64,000 bases of DNA from CAVQZA01 sp963724805 (GTDB lineage Bacteria > Actinomycetota > Thermoleophilia > Gaiellales > Gaiellaceae): assembly GCA_963724805.1 (NCBI GenBank), contig CAVRWA010000011.1, forward strand, positions 372,001-436,000. The letters run 5' to 3'. A model generated the notes under the pieces. That model was not told the origin of the DNA. It was given only the letters and a program-made list of their open reading frames with translations, and made no database searches. Below, one piece after another: positions 25,189 to 35,223 of the stretch (positions are counted from its first letter, which is position 1; each line of letters starts with the position of its first letter). The position numbers and the translations under genes are program-made.

Positions 25189-25716
25189 CTAACGGTCGAT
25201 CGCGTACCAGACGATGTCCCAGCCGCGCCAGACCGTCTGGCCGCGCAGCGTGAGCCCGAGCCGCTCCATCACCGCCCGTGAGCGGACGTTGCCGGGCGTG
25301 GTGAACGAGTAGAGCCGCGGCTCACCGGGAAGGTGCTCGCGCCAGCACTCGAGCGAGGCTCGTCCGCCCTCGGTGGCGAGGCCGCGCCCCCACCAGTCGC
25401 GGTGGAGGACCCAGCCGACTTCCGGCGGATCGTGCGGCTCGAGCGGCCAGTCGTGGTGGCGGAGGATGCCGATCCGGCCGATCAGCCGGCCGCTCTCGAG
25501 GTCCTCGGCGGCCCATTGCCCGTGCCCGTCGTCTTCCCACATCCGCGCAAAGCGCTCGATCTGCGCGCGCGCCCCGTCGAGGTCGGAAACGGGCATGTGC
25601 TCGAGGTACTCCGGTTGCACGTAGATCTCGTGAAGCGCCTCGGCGTCGTCGGGCCGGAACTGGCGCAGCAGCAGACGCTCGGTGCGCAGCTCGGCGGGAA
25701 GGAGGCGCGACACCAC
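25189..25716 (-). CDS. GNAT N-acetyltransferase, RimJ/RimL type
   Basis: 175 residues. The opening LRTERLLLRQFRPDDAEALHEIY and the CoA loop WWGRGLATEGGRASLECW, followed by NVRSRAVMERLGL, are standard for the RimJ/RimL-like branch, which acetylates N-terminal amines of proteins or small amines. There is no ribosome site before the GTG pair at 25711-25716; a TACAGT box lies 6 nt upstream on the coding strand, so the mRNA may be leaderless. Substrate unknown. Confidence 0.8.
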   Translation of the reverse strand: MVSRLLPAELRTERLLLRQFRPDDAEALHEIYVQPEYLEHMPVSDLDGARAQIERFARMWEDDGHGQWAAEDLESGRLIGRIGILRHHDWPLEPHDPPEVGWVLHRDWWGRGLATEGGRASLECWREHLPGEPRLYSFTTPGNVRSRAVMERLGLTLRGQTVWRGWDIVWYAIDR

Positions 25717-25773
25717 GGACGAACTGTAATACCCGTTCAAGGGACGAACTCTCCAGGCCGATAGGAGGAAGCG

Positions 25774-26229
25774 ATGAGCAGTCCTGCGGAGCGGAAACGG
25801 TGGAGGATCGGGCGCCCGAGCCCGGCGCTCGTCGTTGCGCTCCTGGCCCTGTTCGTCGCGCTCTCGGGCACGGCGGTCGCCGCCGGGATCGTCCCGCTGG
25901 CGAAACGCGCGCTCGTCGCCGACACCGCGAAGAACTCGCAGAAGCTCGGTGGCCTCACGGCGGCGCAGGTCAGCTCGCTCGCGCCGCCGCCGAACGTCTA
26001 CTACAAGACCGCCACCTGGACGCTCGCGGCGGGCGACGAGGGCGACTTCAAGGCCAATTGCGACGCGGGGGAGCATGTCGTCTCCGGCGGCTACGACAAC
26101 CCGGACGGCAACGCGCTGGCCGGAGACTCGCGGCCGGGCGCCGACGGGCTGAGCTGGGTCGTCTTCCTCCAGAATCTCTCCCCGTCGGACGACACATCCG
26201 GCAACGTTTACGCAGTCTGCCTGCGCTGA
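25774..26229 (+). CDS. Secreted protein typical of Thermoleophilia, function unknown
   Basis: 151 residues. A basic start (AERKRWRIGRPSP) precedes the hydrophobic signal or anchor ALVVALLALFVALSGTAVAAG. This opening is a recurrent feature of uncharacterised secreted proteins in Solirubrobacterales and Gaiellales and is one of the lineage hints used here. A short QKLGGLTAAQ segment follows, then a beta-rich C-terminal half with two cysteines (ANCDAG, YAVCLR). ATG 25774 follows AGGAGGAAG. Its stop overlaps the next start (TGATG), so the two are coupled. Confidence 0.7.
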   Translation: MSSPAERKRWRIGRPSPALVVALLALFVALSGTAVAAGIVPLAKRALVADTAKNSQKLGGLTAAQVSSLAPPPNVYYKTATWTLAAGDEGDFKANCDAGEHVVSGGYDNPDGNALAGDSRPGADGLSWVVFLQNLSPSDDTSGNVYAVCLR

Positions 26230-26990
26230 TGGACGCCCAGATCAGAGGGACCACGATGCCCGTGCTCGAGGTCCGCCTCGACCCGGGTGAGAGCGTCGTC
26301 GCCGAGTCGGGCGAGCTCGGCTGGGTGACCGACTCGATCGAGCTCCAGACGTCGACCGCTCTCGCCGGCGCCGACGGGGTCTGGGACGCTGCGAAGCGCT
26401 CGTTCGGCGGCGGTTCGTTCTTCATGACGGAGTACTCGGCCACGACCGCGCCAGGCGTGGCGGTGTTTCCGGCGCGCCTGCCCGGCACGATCATCAATGT
26501 GCCGCTCGGCCCGGGGCACTCCTACACCGTCCAGCGGGGCGGCTTCCTCGCCGGCACGTACGGCTGTGAGCTCGAGACCGCCTTCCACCCCGGGAAGATC
26601 GGCTCGGGCCTCTTCGGCGGCTTCGGGTTCGTGCTGCAGCGGCTCAGCGGCTCGGGCCACGCGTGGATCGCCCTCGGGGGCGAGCTCTCGGAGTACGAGC
26701 TCGAGGCGGGCGAGACGTTGCGCGTCCATCCGGGCCACGTCGGCCTGCTCGGCGCGACCGTCACCTACGAGCTGACGACCGTGCCCGGGCTGAAGAACAA
26801 GGTGTTCGGCGGCGACGGGCTCTTCCTGATGCGCCTCACCGGGCCGGGGAAGGTCTGGCTCCAGTCGATGAACCTCGCCGACCTCGCCGGGGCGCTTGCG
26901 CCGTACCTGCAGCAGAGCGACGACAACACGAGCGTCGAGGCCGCCGCCGGCGCGTCCATGATCTCCGCGGTCGGCAAGCTCCTGGGCTAA
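26229..26990 (+). CDS. AIM24/TIGR00266-family protein
   Basis: 253 residues, all beta. The phrases VLEVRLDPGESVVAESGELGWVTDSIELQT, GGSFFMTEYSA and LPGTIINVPLGPG match the AIM24 fold, and GDGLFLMRLTGPGKVWLQSMNLADLA is its highly conserved end. Bacterial members are abundant but poorly understood; a tryptophan-RNA-binding-attenuator-like fold and a link to membrane stress have been suggested. Starts at ATG 26229, overlapping the previous stop by one base. Confidence 0.88.
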   Translation: MDAQIRGTTMPVLEVRLDPGESVVAESGELGWVTDSIELQTSTALAGADGVWDAAKRSFGGGSFFMTEYSATTAPGVAVFPARLPGTIINVPLGPGHSYTVQRGGFLAGTYGCELETAFHPGKIGSGLFGGFGFVLQRLSGSGHAWIALGGELSEYELEAGETLRVHPGHVGLLGATVTYELTTVPGLKNKVFGGDGLFLMRLTGPGKVWLQSMNLADLAGALAPYLQQSDDNTSVEAAAGASMISAVGKLLG

Positions 26991-27059
26991 TCAGAGGCCT
27001 GACGCGACTCGGCCGGGCCGGATGACGCCCCGACGGCGGCCGACTATCGCATCAAGCCT

Positions 27060-27263
27060 CTAACGCCTCTCCCAGCGCACGAGCAGGCTCTCGAGCTGCC
27101 GTCGCTGGCCCTCGCCGAACTCCACGCGGGCGAGCAGGCGGCGCGCCTCGGCCGGGTCGTCGTTCGCCACCGCGGCCTCGAGGCGCTCGCGGAGGGGGCT
27201 CGGCTCGCGGAGCTGGCGGCGAAGCCAGCGCAGCAGGCTCACGGCGGCGGCGTCCGTCGTCAT
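27060..27263 (-). CDS. 67-residue hypothetical protein
   Basis: A short, strongly charged, probably helical protein (RWLRRQLREPSPLRERLEAAVANDD...) read from ATG 27261-27263. It resembles other small Arg/Leu/Glu-rich actinobacterial ORFs, no domain seen. It is divergent from the agmatinase-family gene with 45 bp between. Codon use fits real coding DNA (third-position G/C), but support is modest. Confidence 0.45.
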   Translation of the reverse strand: MTTDAAAVSLLRWLRRQLREPSPLRERLEAAVANDDPAEARRLLARVEFGEGQRRQLESLLVRWERR

Positions 27264-27308
27264 CGCAGGCGGAGTATGAACCCCGGAACGAGTCCTTAGG
27301 ATGGGGCG

Positions 27309-28271
27309 GTGATCGATCCGCTCGAACGGTGGCGGGGTCTCGGCGACAAGCCGGACTACGCGGGGCTGCTGACGTTCGCCGCGCTCCCGTACACGCAGGA
27401 CCCCGCCGAGCTTCGGGGCGTCGACGTGGCGATAGTGGGCGCACCGACCGACGATCTCGTCTCCGACCGGCCCGGCGCCCGCTTCGGCCCGCGCGCGATC
27501 CGCGCCGCGAGCTGCCCGCCGGGCCCGCATCTGGAGGCCGGGGTCGACGCGGCCAGTGAGCTCAGGGTGGTGGACTTCGGCGACGCGCCCGTGATCCCGG
27601 CCGACCCGGCCCGGACCCGGAAGGCGATCGAGGAGACGGTTGCCCAGGTCGTCCGCGCCGGAGCCGTCCCGATCGTGCTCGGCGGCGACCATTCGATCGC
27701 CGAGCCGAACGTGTCCGCCGTCTTCGCGTCCCGCGGCCCGGTGGGTCTCGTCCACTTCGACACACACACCGACACCGGAACCGAGGTCTTCGGCGTCGAG
27801 GTCTCGCACGGGACGCCGATGTACCGGCTCGTCGAGGCAGGCCGCGTCGATCCGAAGCGCTACGTCCAGATCGGCCTGCGCGGCTACTGGCCTGGCGAAG
27901 CGGAGTTCGCGTGGCAGGCCGAGCGGGGGATCACGAGTTACTTCATGCACGACATTCGCGACCTCGGGATCCGCGAGGTGGTCGCGCGGACGGTCGACGT
28001 CGTCGGGACGGGCCCGGTGTTCCTCACAGTGGACGTGGATGTGCTCGACCCGGCCTTCGCGCCGGGGACCGGCACGCCCGAGCCGGGCGGGATGACCTCC
28101 GCGGACCTCCTGTGGGCCTGCCGCGCTCTCGCGCAGCAGCTGGAGCTCGCCGGGGCCGACGTGGTCGAGGTGATCCCGACCGCGGTCGGCTCGGCCGACG
28201 TGACCGCGCTCGTCGCCGAGCGGATCGTCCGCGAGGTCCTGACCGGGATCGCGCTGCGCCGCCGCGGCTAG
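27309..28271 (+). CDS. Ureohydrolase of the agmatinase/guanidinobutyrase family
   Basis: 320 residues, cytosolic. The binuclear manganese site is complete: GGDHS, HFDTHTD and TVDVDVLDPAFAPGTGTPEPGG. The early SDRPGARFGPRAIR segment is also typical. The family cleaves urea from agmatine, guanidinobutyrate, guanidinopropionate or arginine; the last motif's proline-rich end favours the agmatinase side but substrate is not settled. Start GTG 27309. A decayed copy of its C-terminal coding DNA appears downstream near 28916-28965. Confidence 0.88.
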   Translation: MIDPLERWRGLGDKPDYAGLLTFAALPYTQDPAELRGVDVAIVGAPTDDLVSDRPGARFGPRAIRAASCPPGPHLEAGVDAASELRVVDFGDAPVIPADPARTRKAIEETVAQVVRAGAVPIVLGGDHSIAEPNVSAVFASRGPVGLVHFDTHTDTGTEVFGVEVSHGTPMYRLVEAGRVDPKRYVQIGLRGYWPGEAEFAWQAERGITSYFMHDIRDLGIREVVARTVDVVGTGPVFLTVDVDVLDPAFAPGTGTPEPGGMTSADLLWACRALAQQLELAGADVVEVIPTAVGSADVTALVAERIVREVLTGIALRRRG

Positions 28272-28335
28272 GCCGTCCAGGGAAGAAGAGGCTGCTCGGC
28301 CGGGTCCTGTTGGCATCGAACGACAGGAGGCGGAG

Positions 28336-28548
28336 ATGTACCTCAGGAAGACAATCGCGCTCGTCGTGCTCGCAGCCGCGACGGCCGCCCCCTCGGCGCC
28401 GGCCAAGCTGCCGCCGGAGGAGGGCTTGGGTTCCGGCCTGAAGATCGTGAAGCACGGGGTCGGCCTCCGTCCCAAGGCGCCGCCGCACAAGCTGTGCCAC
28501 GGCCGTCAGCTCCAACTGGGACACCGCTGCTTCTTCCCGGCCTTCTAG
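28336..28548 (+). CDS. Small secreted two-cysteine peptide, copy 1 of 3
   Basis: 70 residues starting MYLRKTIALVVLAAATAAPSAPA, a clear signal peptide. The mature part has KLPPEEGLGSGLKIVKHG and ends with cysteines ten residues apart (LCHGRQ...HRCFFPAF). The leader GGTCCTGTTGGCA...AACGACAGGAGGCGGAG before the ATG is almost identical in all three copies. Copy 1 is the most diverged of the three in its mature region. No family known; secretion and a C-terminal disulphide loop are inferred. Confidence 0.75.
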   Translation: MYLRKTIALVVLAAATAAPSAPAKLPPEEGLGSGLKIVKHGVGLRPKAPPHKLCHGRQLQLGHRCFFPAF

Positions 28549-28598
28549 CCGGAGTGCCCTGCCGCGTCCTGTTGGCAGTCCAACGACAGGAGGCGGAG

Positions 28599-28820
28599 AT
28601 GTACCTCAGGAAGACCATCGTGCTCGTCGCCCTCGCCGCCCTGGCGGCAGCTCCTTCGGCGCTCGCTCTGCGGCCACCCGAGGAGCAGGGCCTTCCCGCG
28701 CTGACGATCGTGCAGCACCAGCCGGCCGCCCACGGGGCGAAGCCGACGAAGCCGGCGAAGGTGAAGGTGAAGCGGCCCGCATACTGCACCCAGCTGGTTC
28801 CCTACTGCTTCGCGACCTAG
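28599..28820 (+). CDS. Small secreted two-cysteine peptide, copy 2 of 3
   Basis: 73 residues: signal MYLRKTIVLVALAALAAAPSALA, then LRPPEEQGLPALTIVQHQPAAHG, a lysine/proline run (KPTKPAKVKVKRP) and the tail AYCTQLVPYCFAT with a Cx6C loop. The ATG at 28599 is chosen because the ribosome site AGGAGGCGGAG and the preceding leader are shared with the other copies. A run-in from an upstream ATG is rejected. Nearly identical to copy 3 for about 130 bases across leader and signal region. Probably exported and disulphide-closed; role unknown. Confidence 0.8.
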   Translation: MYLRKTIVLVALAALAAAPSALALRPPEEQGLPALTIVQHQPAAHGAKPTKPAKVKVKRPAYCTQLVPYCFAT

Positions 28821-29073
28821 GCGGTTCACTCGGCGCCAGGCTCGTCGGACTCCGGCGGGCCTGACGCCGCTTTCGCTCGCGGCACACCTTGCCGCCCGCA
28901 CGAGCCGACCTGGACGGGACGCGGCCTTCGCGCCGGAGAACGGCACGCTGGGCTCGGCCCGCCCGGCCCTCTCGAGCCCGACGCTTACCGGCTCGTAGCC
29001 GGAGGATCCTGGGAGCCTGGAAGATCGACGTGCATTGCCGCGTCCTGTTGGCAACCAACGATAGGAGGCGGAG
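28821..29073. other. Spacer between peptide copies 2 and 3, with terminator-like repeat and agmatinase-like scrap
   Basis: A hairpin (CCAGGCTCG near 28836, CGGGCCTG near 28856) is followed by GACGCCGCTTTCGCTCGCGG, and the same block follows copy 3. At 28916-28965 the DNA reads like the end of the agmatinase gene (GCGGCCTTCGCGCCGG-GAACGGCACGC against 28050-28076), suggesting the duplicated unit once included that gene. No gene here. Confidence 0.45.
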
Positions 29074-29289
29074 ATGTACCTCAGGAAGAGCATCGTGCTC
29101 GTCGCACTCGCCGCCCTGACGGCTGCTCCTTCGGCGCTCGCTCTGCGGCCGCCCGAGGAGCAGGGCCTTCCCGGGCTGACGATCGTGCAGCACCAGCCGG
29201 CCGCCCACCCGGCGAAGCCCAAGCCGAAGCAGAAGCAGCCCGCGCGCTGCAAGCAGTTCGGCCCGTACTGCCTCACGGCGTCCAGCTAG
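29074..29289 (+). CDS. Small secreted two-cysteine peptide, copy 3 of 3
   Basis: 71 residues: signal MYLRKSIVLVALAALTAAPSALA, conserved LRPPEEQGLPGLTIVQHQPAAHP, basic stretch KPKPKQKQPAR and a Cx6C tail RCKQFGPYCLTASS. The conserved leader starts at 29042 (GTCCTGTTGGCA) and the ribosome site is AGGAGGCGGAG. The basic spacer differs in sequence but not in character from copy 2, while signal and mature head are kept, a pattern of a peptide family under selection for export plus a cysteine-closed tail. Confidence 0.8.
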   Translation: MYLRKSIVLVALAALTAAPSALALRPPEEQGLPGLTIVQHQPAAHPAKPKPKQKQPARCKQFGPYCLTASS

Positions 29290-29303
29290 GCGGAGCGTTC
29301 GCA

Positions 29304-29334
29304 GTCAGGCCCGTCGGACTCCGGCGGGCCTGAC
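29304..29334 (+). terminator. Hairpin terminator after peptide copy 3
   Basis: GTCAGGCCCG ... CGGGCCTGAC, a perfect 10-bp stem with an 11-nt loop, then GCCGTTCG. A related imperfect hairpin follows copy 2 (28836-28864), showing that gene and terminator were duplicated as one unit. It lacks a T run. Confidence 0.6.
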
Positions 29335-29363
29335 GCCGTTCGCTCGCGGTAAGGTCGTCCTCG

Positions 29364-30218
29364 GTGACCGCGACATTGATGGACGGCAAGGCGCTCGCCG
29401 CACGGGTGCGAGCAGAGGTGGCCGAGGAGCTGAGCGCCTTCGGCCCGGTCGGGCTCGCCACGGTACTCGTCGGTGACGATCCCGCATCGGAGATCTACAT
29501 CCGGATGAAGCACAAGGCTGCCGGCGAGGTCGGGATCACCGCGCATGACCACCACCTTCCCGCCGATACAGGTGAGGACGACCTGCTCGCCCTCGTCGAG
29601 GCGCTGAACGGCGACGACTCGGTGGATGGGATCCTCGTGCAGCTGCCGCTCCCCGACCGCATCGACGAGGAGCTCGTGCTGCGAACGGTCGATCCGGTCA
29701 AGGACGTCGACGGCTTCCATCCGTTCAACGCGGGCCAGCTGTACCTCGACCGGCCAACACTCGTGCCCGCGACCCCGACTGGAGTGATCGCGCTCCTCGA
29801 GGAGTACGAGATTCCGCTCGAGGGTGCGCGGGCCGTTGTCGTCGGCCGCAGCGCGATCGTCGGCAAGCCCGCTGCGATGCTGCTGCTCGCGCGGAACGCG
29901 ACCGTCACGATCTGTCACTCCCGCACGGCCGACCTCGGCGCGGTGACCAGGGAGGCCGATGTGCTCGTCGCCGCCGTGGGCCGCGCAGGTGTGATCACTC
30001 CGGAGATGGTCAAGCCGGGCGCGGCCGTGATCGACGTCGGAATCAACCGCACCGACGACGGAATGCGCGGCGACGTCGACCCGTCCGTGGCCGAGGTGGC
30101 GGGCTTCCTGACACCCGTGCCGGGCGGCGTCGGGCCGATGACGATCGCGATGCTGCTCAAGAGCACGCTGAGAGCTGCCCGGTTCCGCCGCGATGGCCTT
30201 GCGTTCCCCCGGGCATGA
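29364..30218 (+). CDS. folD: Bifunctional methylenetetrahydrofolate dehydrogenase/cyclohydrolase
   Basis: 284 residues, normal length. It interconverts 5,10-methylene-, methenyl- and 10-formyl-THF using NADP, supplying one-carbon units. Signature segments: YIRMKHKAAGEVGI with the catalytic Lys, GILVQLPLPDRID, DPVKDVDGFHPFN, and the NADP-binding VVGRSAIVGKPAAMLLL; the end PVPGGVGPMTIAMLL is family-standard. Start GTG 29364. With the formate dehydrogenase and glycine-forming genes elsewhere in the window it belongs to C1 metabolism, but it is not in their operons. Confidence 0.95.
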   Translation: MTATLMDGKALAARVRAEVAEELSAFGPVGLATVLVGDDPASEIYIRMKHKAAGEVGITAHDHHLPADTGEDDLLALVEALNGDDSVDGILVQLPLPDRIDEELVLRTVDPVKDVDGFHPFNAGQLYLDRPTLVPATPTGVIALLEEYEIPLEGARAVVVGRSAIVGKPAAMLLLARNATVTICHSRTADLGAVTREADVLVAAVGRAGVITPEMVKPGAAVIDVGINRTDDGMRGDVDPSVAEVAGFLTPVPGGVGPMTIAMLLKSTLRAARFRRDGLAFPRA

Positions 30219-30227
30219 GGCTACAGT
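30199..30227 (+). promoter_or_regulatory. Sigma-70-type promoter for the cold-shock gene
   Basis: TTGCGT (30199-30204), a 17-bp spacer and TACAGT (30222-30227). Transcription would start near 30234, giving a leader of about 60 nt before the TTG start, as expected for cold-shock mRNAs. It lies at the 3' end of folD. Confidence 0.6.
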
Positions 30228-30296
30228 TCGCGCGCTTCATATCGGTCGGCGGCTCGGTGCCCGGGCCGTCGTTGTTTGCTGCACTAAGGAGGACCG

Positions 30297-30497
30297 TTGG
30301 CTCAGGGCACCGTCAAGTGGTTTTCGAACGAGAAGGGTTATGGGTTCATCGAGCGTGAGGGTGGCGATGACGTCTTCGTCCACTTCTCCGCGATCGAGAT
30401 GGACGGCTACAAGTCGCTGACCGAAGGCCAGCGCGTCGAGTTCGAGGTCGTGCAGGGCCCCAAGGGCGCCCAGGCCGCGAACGTGCGGGCCGCCTAG
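30297..30497 (+). CDS. cspA: Cold-shock protein (CspA family)
   Basis: 66 residues, a single OB-fold cold-shock domain binding single-stranded RNA and DNA. Both RNP motifs are seen: KGYGFIE (RNP1) and DVFVHFSAI (RNP2), with the start GTVKWFSNEKG. TTG at 30297 follows AAGGAGG. It has its own promoter and a strong terminator, so it is a single-gene unit. The symbol is by family; several paralogues normally exist in such genomes. Confidence 0.95.
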   Translation: MAQGTVKWFSNEKGYGFIEREGGDDVFVHFSAIEMDGYKSLTEGQRVEFEVVQGPKGAQAANVRAA

Positions 30498-30522
30498 CTT
30501 TCCCTTTCGGAACCGAATGCGC

Positions 30523-30553
30523 AGAGGCTCCCGAAAGGGAGCCTCTCTTTTTT
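30523..30553 (+). terminator. Rho-independent terminator of the cold-shock gene
   Basis: AGAGGCTCCC, loop GAAA, GGGAGCCTCT then CTTTTTT: a perfect 10-bp stem and six Ts, the clearest terminator in the window. Confidence 0.95.
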
Positions 30554-30570
30554 GGAAGGATCTGAACCGA

Positions 30571-30855
30571 ATGGCGATCACCAACGACGATGTTCTCCAC
30601 GTGGCCCGGCTCGCGAGGCTCGGGCTGCGCGACGGGGAGGCCGAGCGGCTCCAGTCCGAGCTGAGCGCGATCCTCGAGGCGGTCGGCAAGGTCTCGGAGC
30701 TCGACCTCACCGACGTGCCGCCGACCTCGCATCCGCTCGACCTCGTCAACGTATGGGACGACGACGAGCCCGGCCCGTCGCTCACCGTCGAGGAAGCGCT
30801 CGCGAACGCGCCCGAACGGGAGGGGGACGGCTTCCGCGTCCCGCCCAGCGCATGA
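30571..30855 (+). CDS. gatC: Asp/Glu-tRNA(Asn/Gln) amidotransferase subunit C
   Basis: 94 residues. GatC holds GatA and GatB together in the transamidosome that makes Gln-tRNA(Gln) and Asn-tRNA(Asn). Typical features: DVLHVARLARLGL near the start, a central helix LSAILEAVGKVSELDL, and a carboxy region ending with DGFRVP. ATG 30571 is 18 nt after the terminator T run, with GGAAGGA as ribosome site; its promoter must therefore overlap the csp terminator region. First gene of gatCAB. Confidence 0.92.
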   Translation: MAITNDDVLHVARLARLGLRDGEAERLQSELSAILEAVGKVSELDLTDVPPTSHPLDLVNVWDDDEPGPSLTVEEALANAPEREGDGFRVPPSA

Positions 30856-30946
30856 TCCGGTACAGACTCGGCACACACCCGCGCGAGAGCGCCGGCTACC
30901 CTCACTGCCCCCGTGGGTGGGTGGGGGCTGGGGACGGGGAAGCGGC

Positions 30947-33750
<2,804 letters not shown>

Positions 33751-33820
33751 ATGGTTGATGCCGTGCCGGGTGCGTCTGGGGATGGCTCAGACCAAGCAGG
33801 GCGTTCGGATCGACCGCAGG

Positions 33821-33838
33821 CCAGGCCGGTTGGCCTGG
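33821..33838 (+). terminator. Hairpin downstream of gatB
   Basis: CCAGGCC-GGTT-GGCCTGG, a perfect 7-bp stem 70 bp after gatB. No T run; termination is a guess from position. Confidence 0.4.
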
Positions 33839-33912
33839 TCAAGGGCGAGCCGGGCGATCCTGCGCCGTGTCTGTGCCACCAGCCAGACGCGGGCAGGTGT
33901 GGCATCACCCAT

Positions 33913-34422
33913 CTAAAGAAGCCCGCACATGCGAGCGGTGTGCGGCCAGGGATAGAAGCCGCTGTGTCGGTGCGCGCGCTCGGCGACCCACATCTGCTCG
34001 AGCGGCGTCCAGTGGTCGGCGGTGCCCTTCTCCCGCAACAGCCATGCCGCGTAGAAGCGCTGGAAGTCGAGGTCCATCTGCAGGCCGCCGTAGTAGCCGT
34101 TCCCGGTTTGCGCGTGCCAGGAGGCCTCGTAGCGTTGGATGCAGAGCCACTGCGTCCTGTGAGGCGGCCTGAGCGCCTGCCGGTGGGCCGCCTGCGCGAT
34201 CTTCCGCCAGACCTCCGCCGGCAGGCGGTGCGCGATCGTGAGGGGCTTGCCCATCACCTTCTGCCAGCGCCACGTCTCGGTGCGGTACCTGATGATCGTC
34301 GCCGCGTCCGTGACGCGCGCCGCCGTGCGCCGGTCGGCCGTCTTGGCAGGATCGATTGTTGCGCCGGCTCCTGACGCCGCGAGCACGGCGAGGACCAGCG
34401 CAAGGGAGGTCGCTAGTTTCAA
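33913..34422 (-). CDS. Secreted transglycosylase-like protein, Rpf-related
   Basis: 169 residues with a signal peptide (MKLATSLALVLAVLAASGAGA). The C-terminal 80 residues have the lysozyme/Rpf pattern: CIQRYEASWHAQTGNGYYGGLQM with the catalytic Glu in YEASW, then WTPLEQMWVAERAHRHSGFYPWPHTARMCGLL, where two cysteines would pair. Resuscitation-promoting factors of Actinomycetota cleave peptidoglycan glycan strands. The middle segment (RYRTETWRWQKVMGKP) is a common linker in Solirubrobacterales homologues. Monocistronic. Confidence 0.82.
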   Translation of the reverse strand: MKLATSLALVLAVLAASGAGATIDPAKTADRRTAARVTDAATIIRYRTETWRWQKVMGKPLTIAHRLPAEVWRKIAQAAHRQALRPPHRTQWLCIQRYEASWHAQTGNGYYGGLQMDLDFQRFYAAWLLREKGTADHWTPLEQMWVAERAHRHSGFYPWPHTARMCGLL

Positions 34423-34529
34423 TCAGCACCCCTTGCAACGGGAACACGGACCGACGCACCGGGACGGGGAGTGGAGCCGCTGCCGTCCGGGCCGGCACGA
34501 CCAGAGGCCGTGCAGCGTCGTAGTTGTGG

Positions 34530-35195
34530 CTACCCGGGCAAGCTAGCAGAGCCCTCGGACGCCACGCGCCGGTCGCCCCAGCGCGTCGGCGTGACGAAGC
34601 CGAGGTACAGCAGCAGGGCCGCGGCGGCGACGAAGAGAGCCGTTCCGGCCTCGCCGAGCCCTGCCAGCGCACTGCCGACGGCGGCCGTTCCGACGCCCGC
34701 GAGGATGAGCGCGTTGCCGAGTGTCCGCCGGCGGATCCCGATCAGGGCGACGACGACCACCGCGACGGTTCCGGCGGTGTTCGCGACCACCGCGAGCAGC
34801 CGTGCCGGGAGGAAGTCGAGGTGCGCCTGCGCGGTCGGGATCGCCGTTCCCGTGAAGTCGCCGTGCACCGGAACCGCGATCATCACCCCGATCGCGAGCC
34901 CCGACCAGAGGAGGGCGACCGGCCCGGCCCAGCGGCGTCCCACGAGCAGCAGCGAGCCCGCCCCGAGGAGGGGCGCGGTCAGCAGCCCGCCGAAGAGGTA
35001 GTAGGCGCGGAAGGCGCGTGTATCCCAGCCGTGCGCGGCGCCCCACGCGAGCGCGGCGGAAGCGAGCGCATAGGCGAGCAGGCCGAAGGCCCAGGCGGCG
35101 AGCTCGGGCGACCGACTCGCGCGCCAACGTCCGGCGAGCCCGCCGGCGAGCCTGAGCGAGAGGAGCGCGGCGCCGAAGGCGAGAAGAGCTTCCAC
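34530..35195 (-). CDS. Seven-helix membrane protein of unknown function
   Basis: 221 residues from GTG 35193-35195. Seven hydrophobic helices are evenly spaced along the chain, short loops contain few charges, and a GWDTRAFRAYYLFGGLLTAPLLGAGSLLL segment covers helices 2-3. No signature of a known transporter or enzyme is visible. It is divergent from the penicillin-acylase homologue over 28 bp, so the two may share control. Confidence 0.6.
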   Translation of the reverse strand: MEALLAFGAALLSLRLAGGLAGRWRASRSPELAAWAFGLLAYALASAALAWGAAHGWDTRAFRAYYLFGGLLTAPLLGAGSLLLVGRRWAGPVALLWSGLAIGVMIAVPVHGDFTGTAIPTAQAHLDFLPARLLAVVANTAGTVAVVVVALIGIRRRTLGNALILAGVGTAAVGSALAGLGEAGTALFVAAAALLLYLGFVTPTRWGDRRVASEGSASLPG

Positions 35196-35223
35196 GGGCG
35201 GAGCGTAGTAGGCTTGCCGCCCG

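Noticed and set aside
27590..27960. Frames inside the agmatinase-family gene read as separate proteins
   Set aside because: They are out-of-frame shadows; the metal-site motifs lie in one continuous frame.
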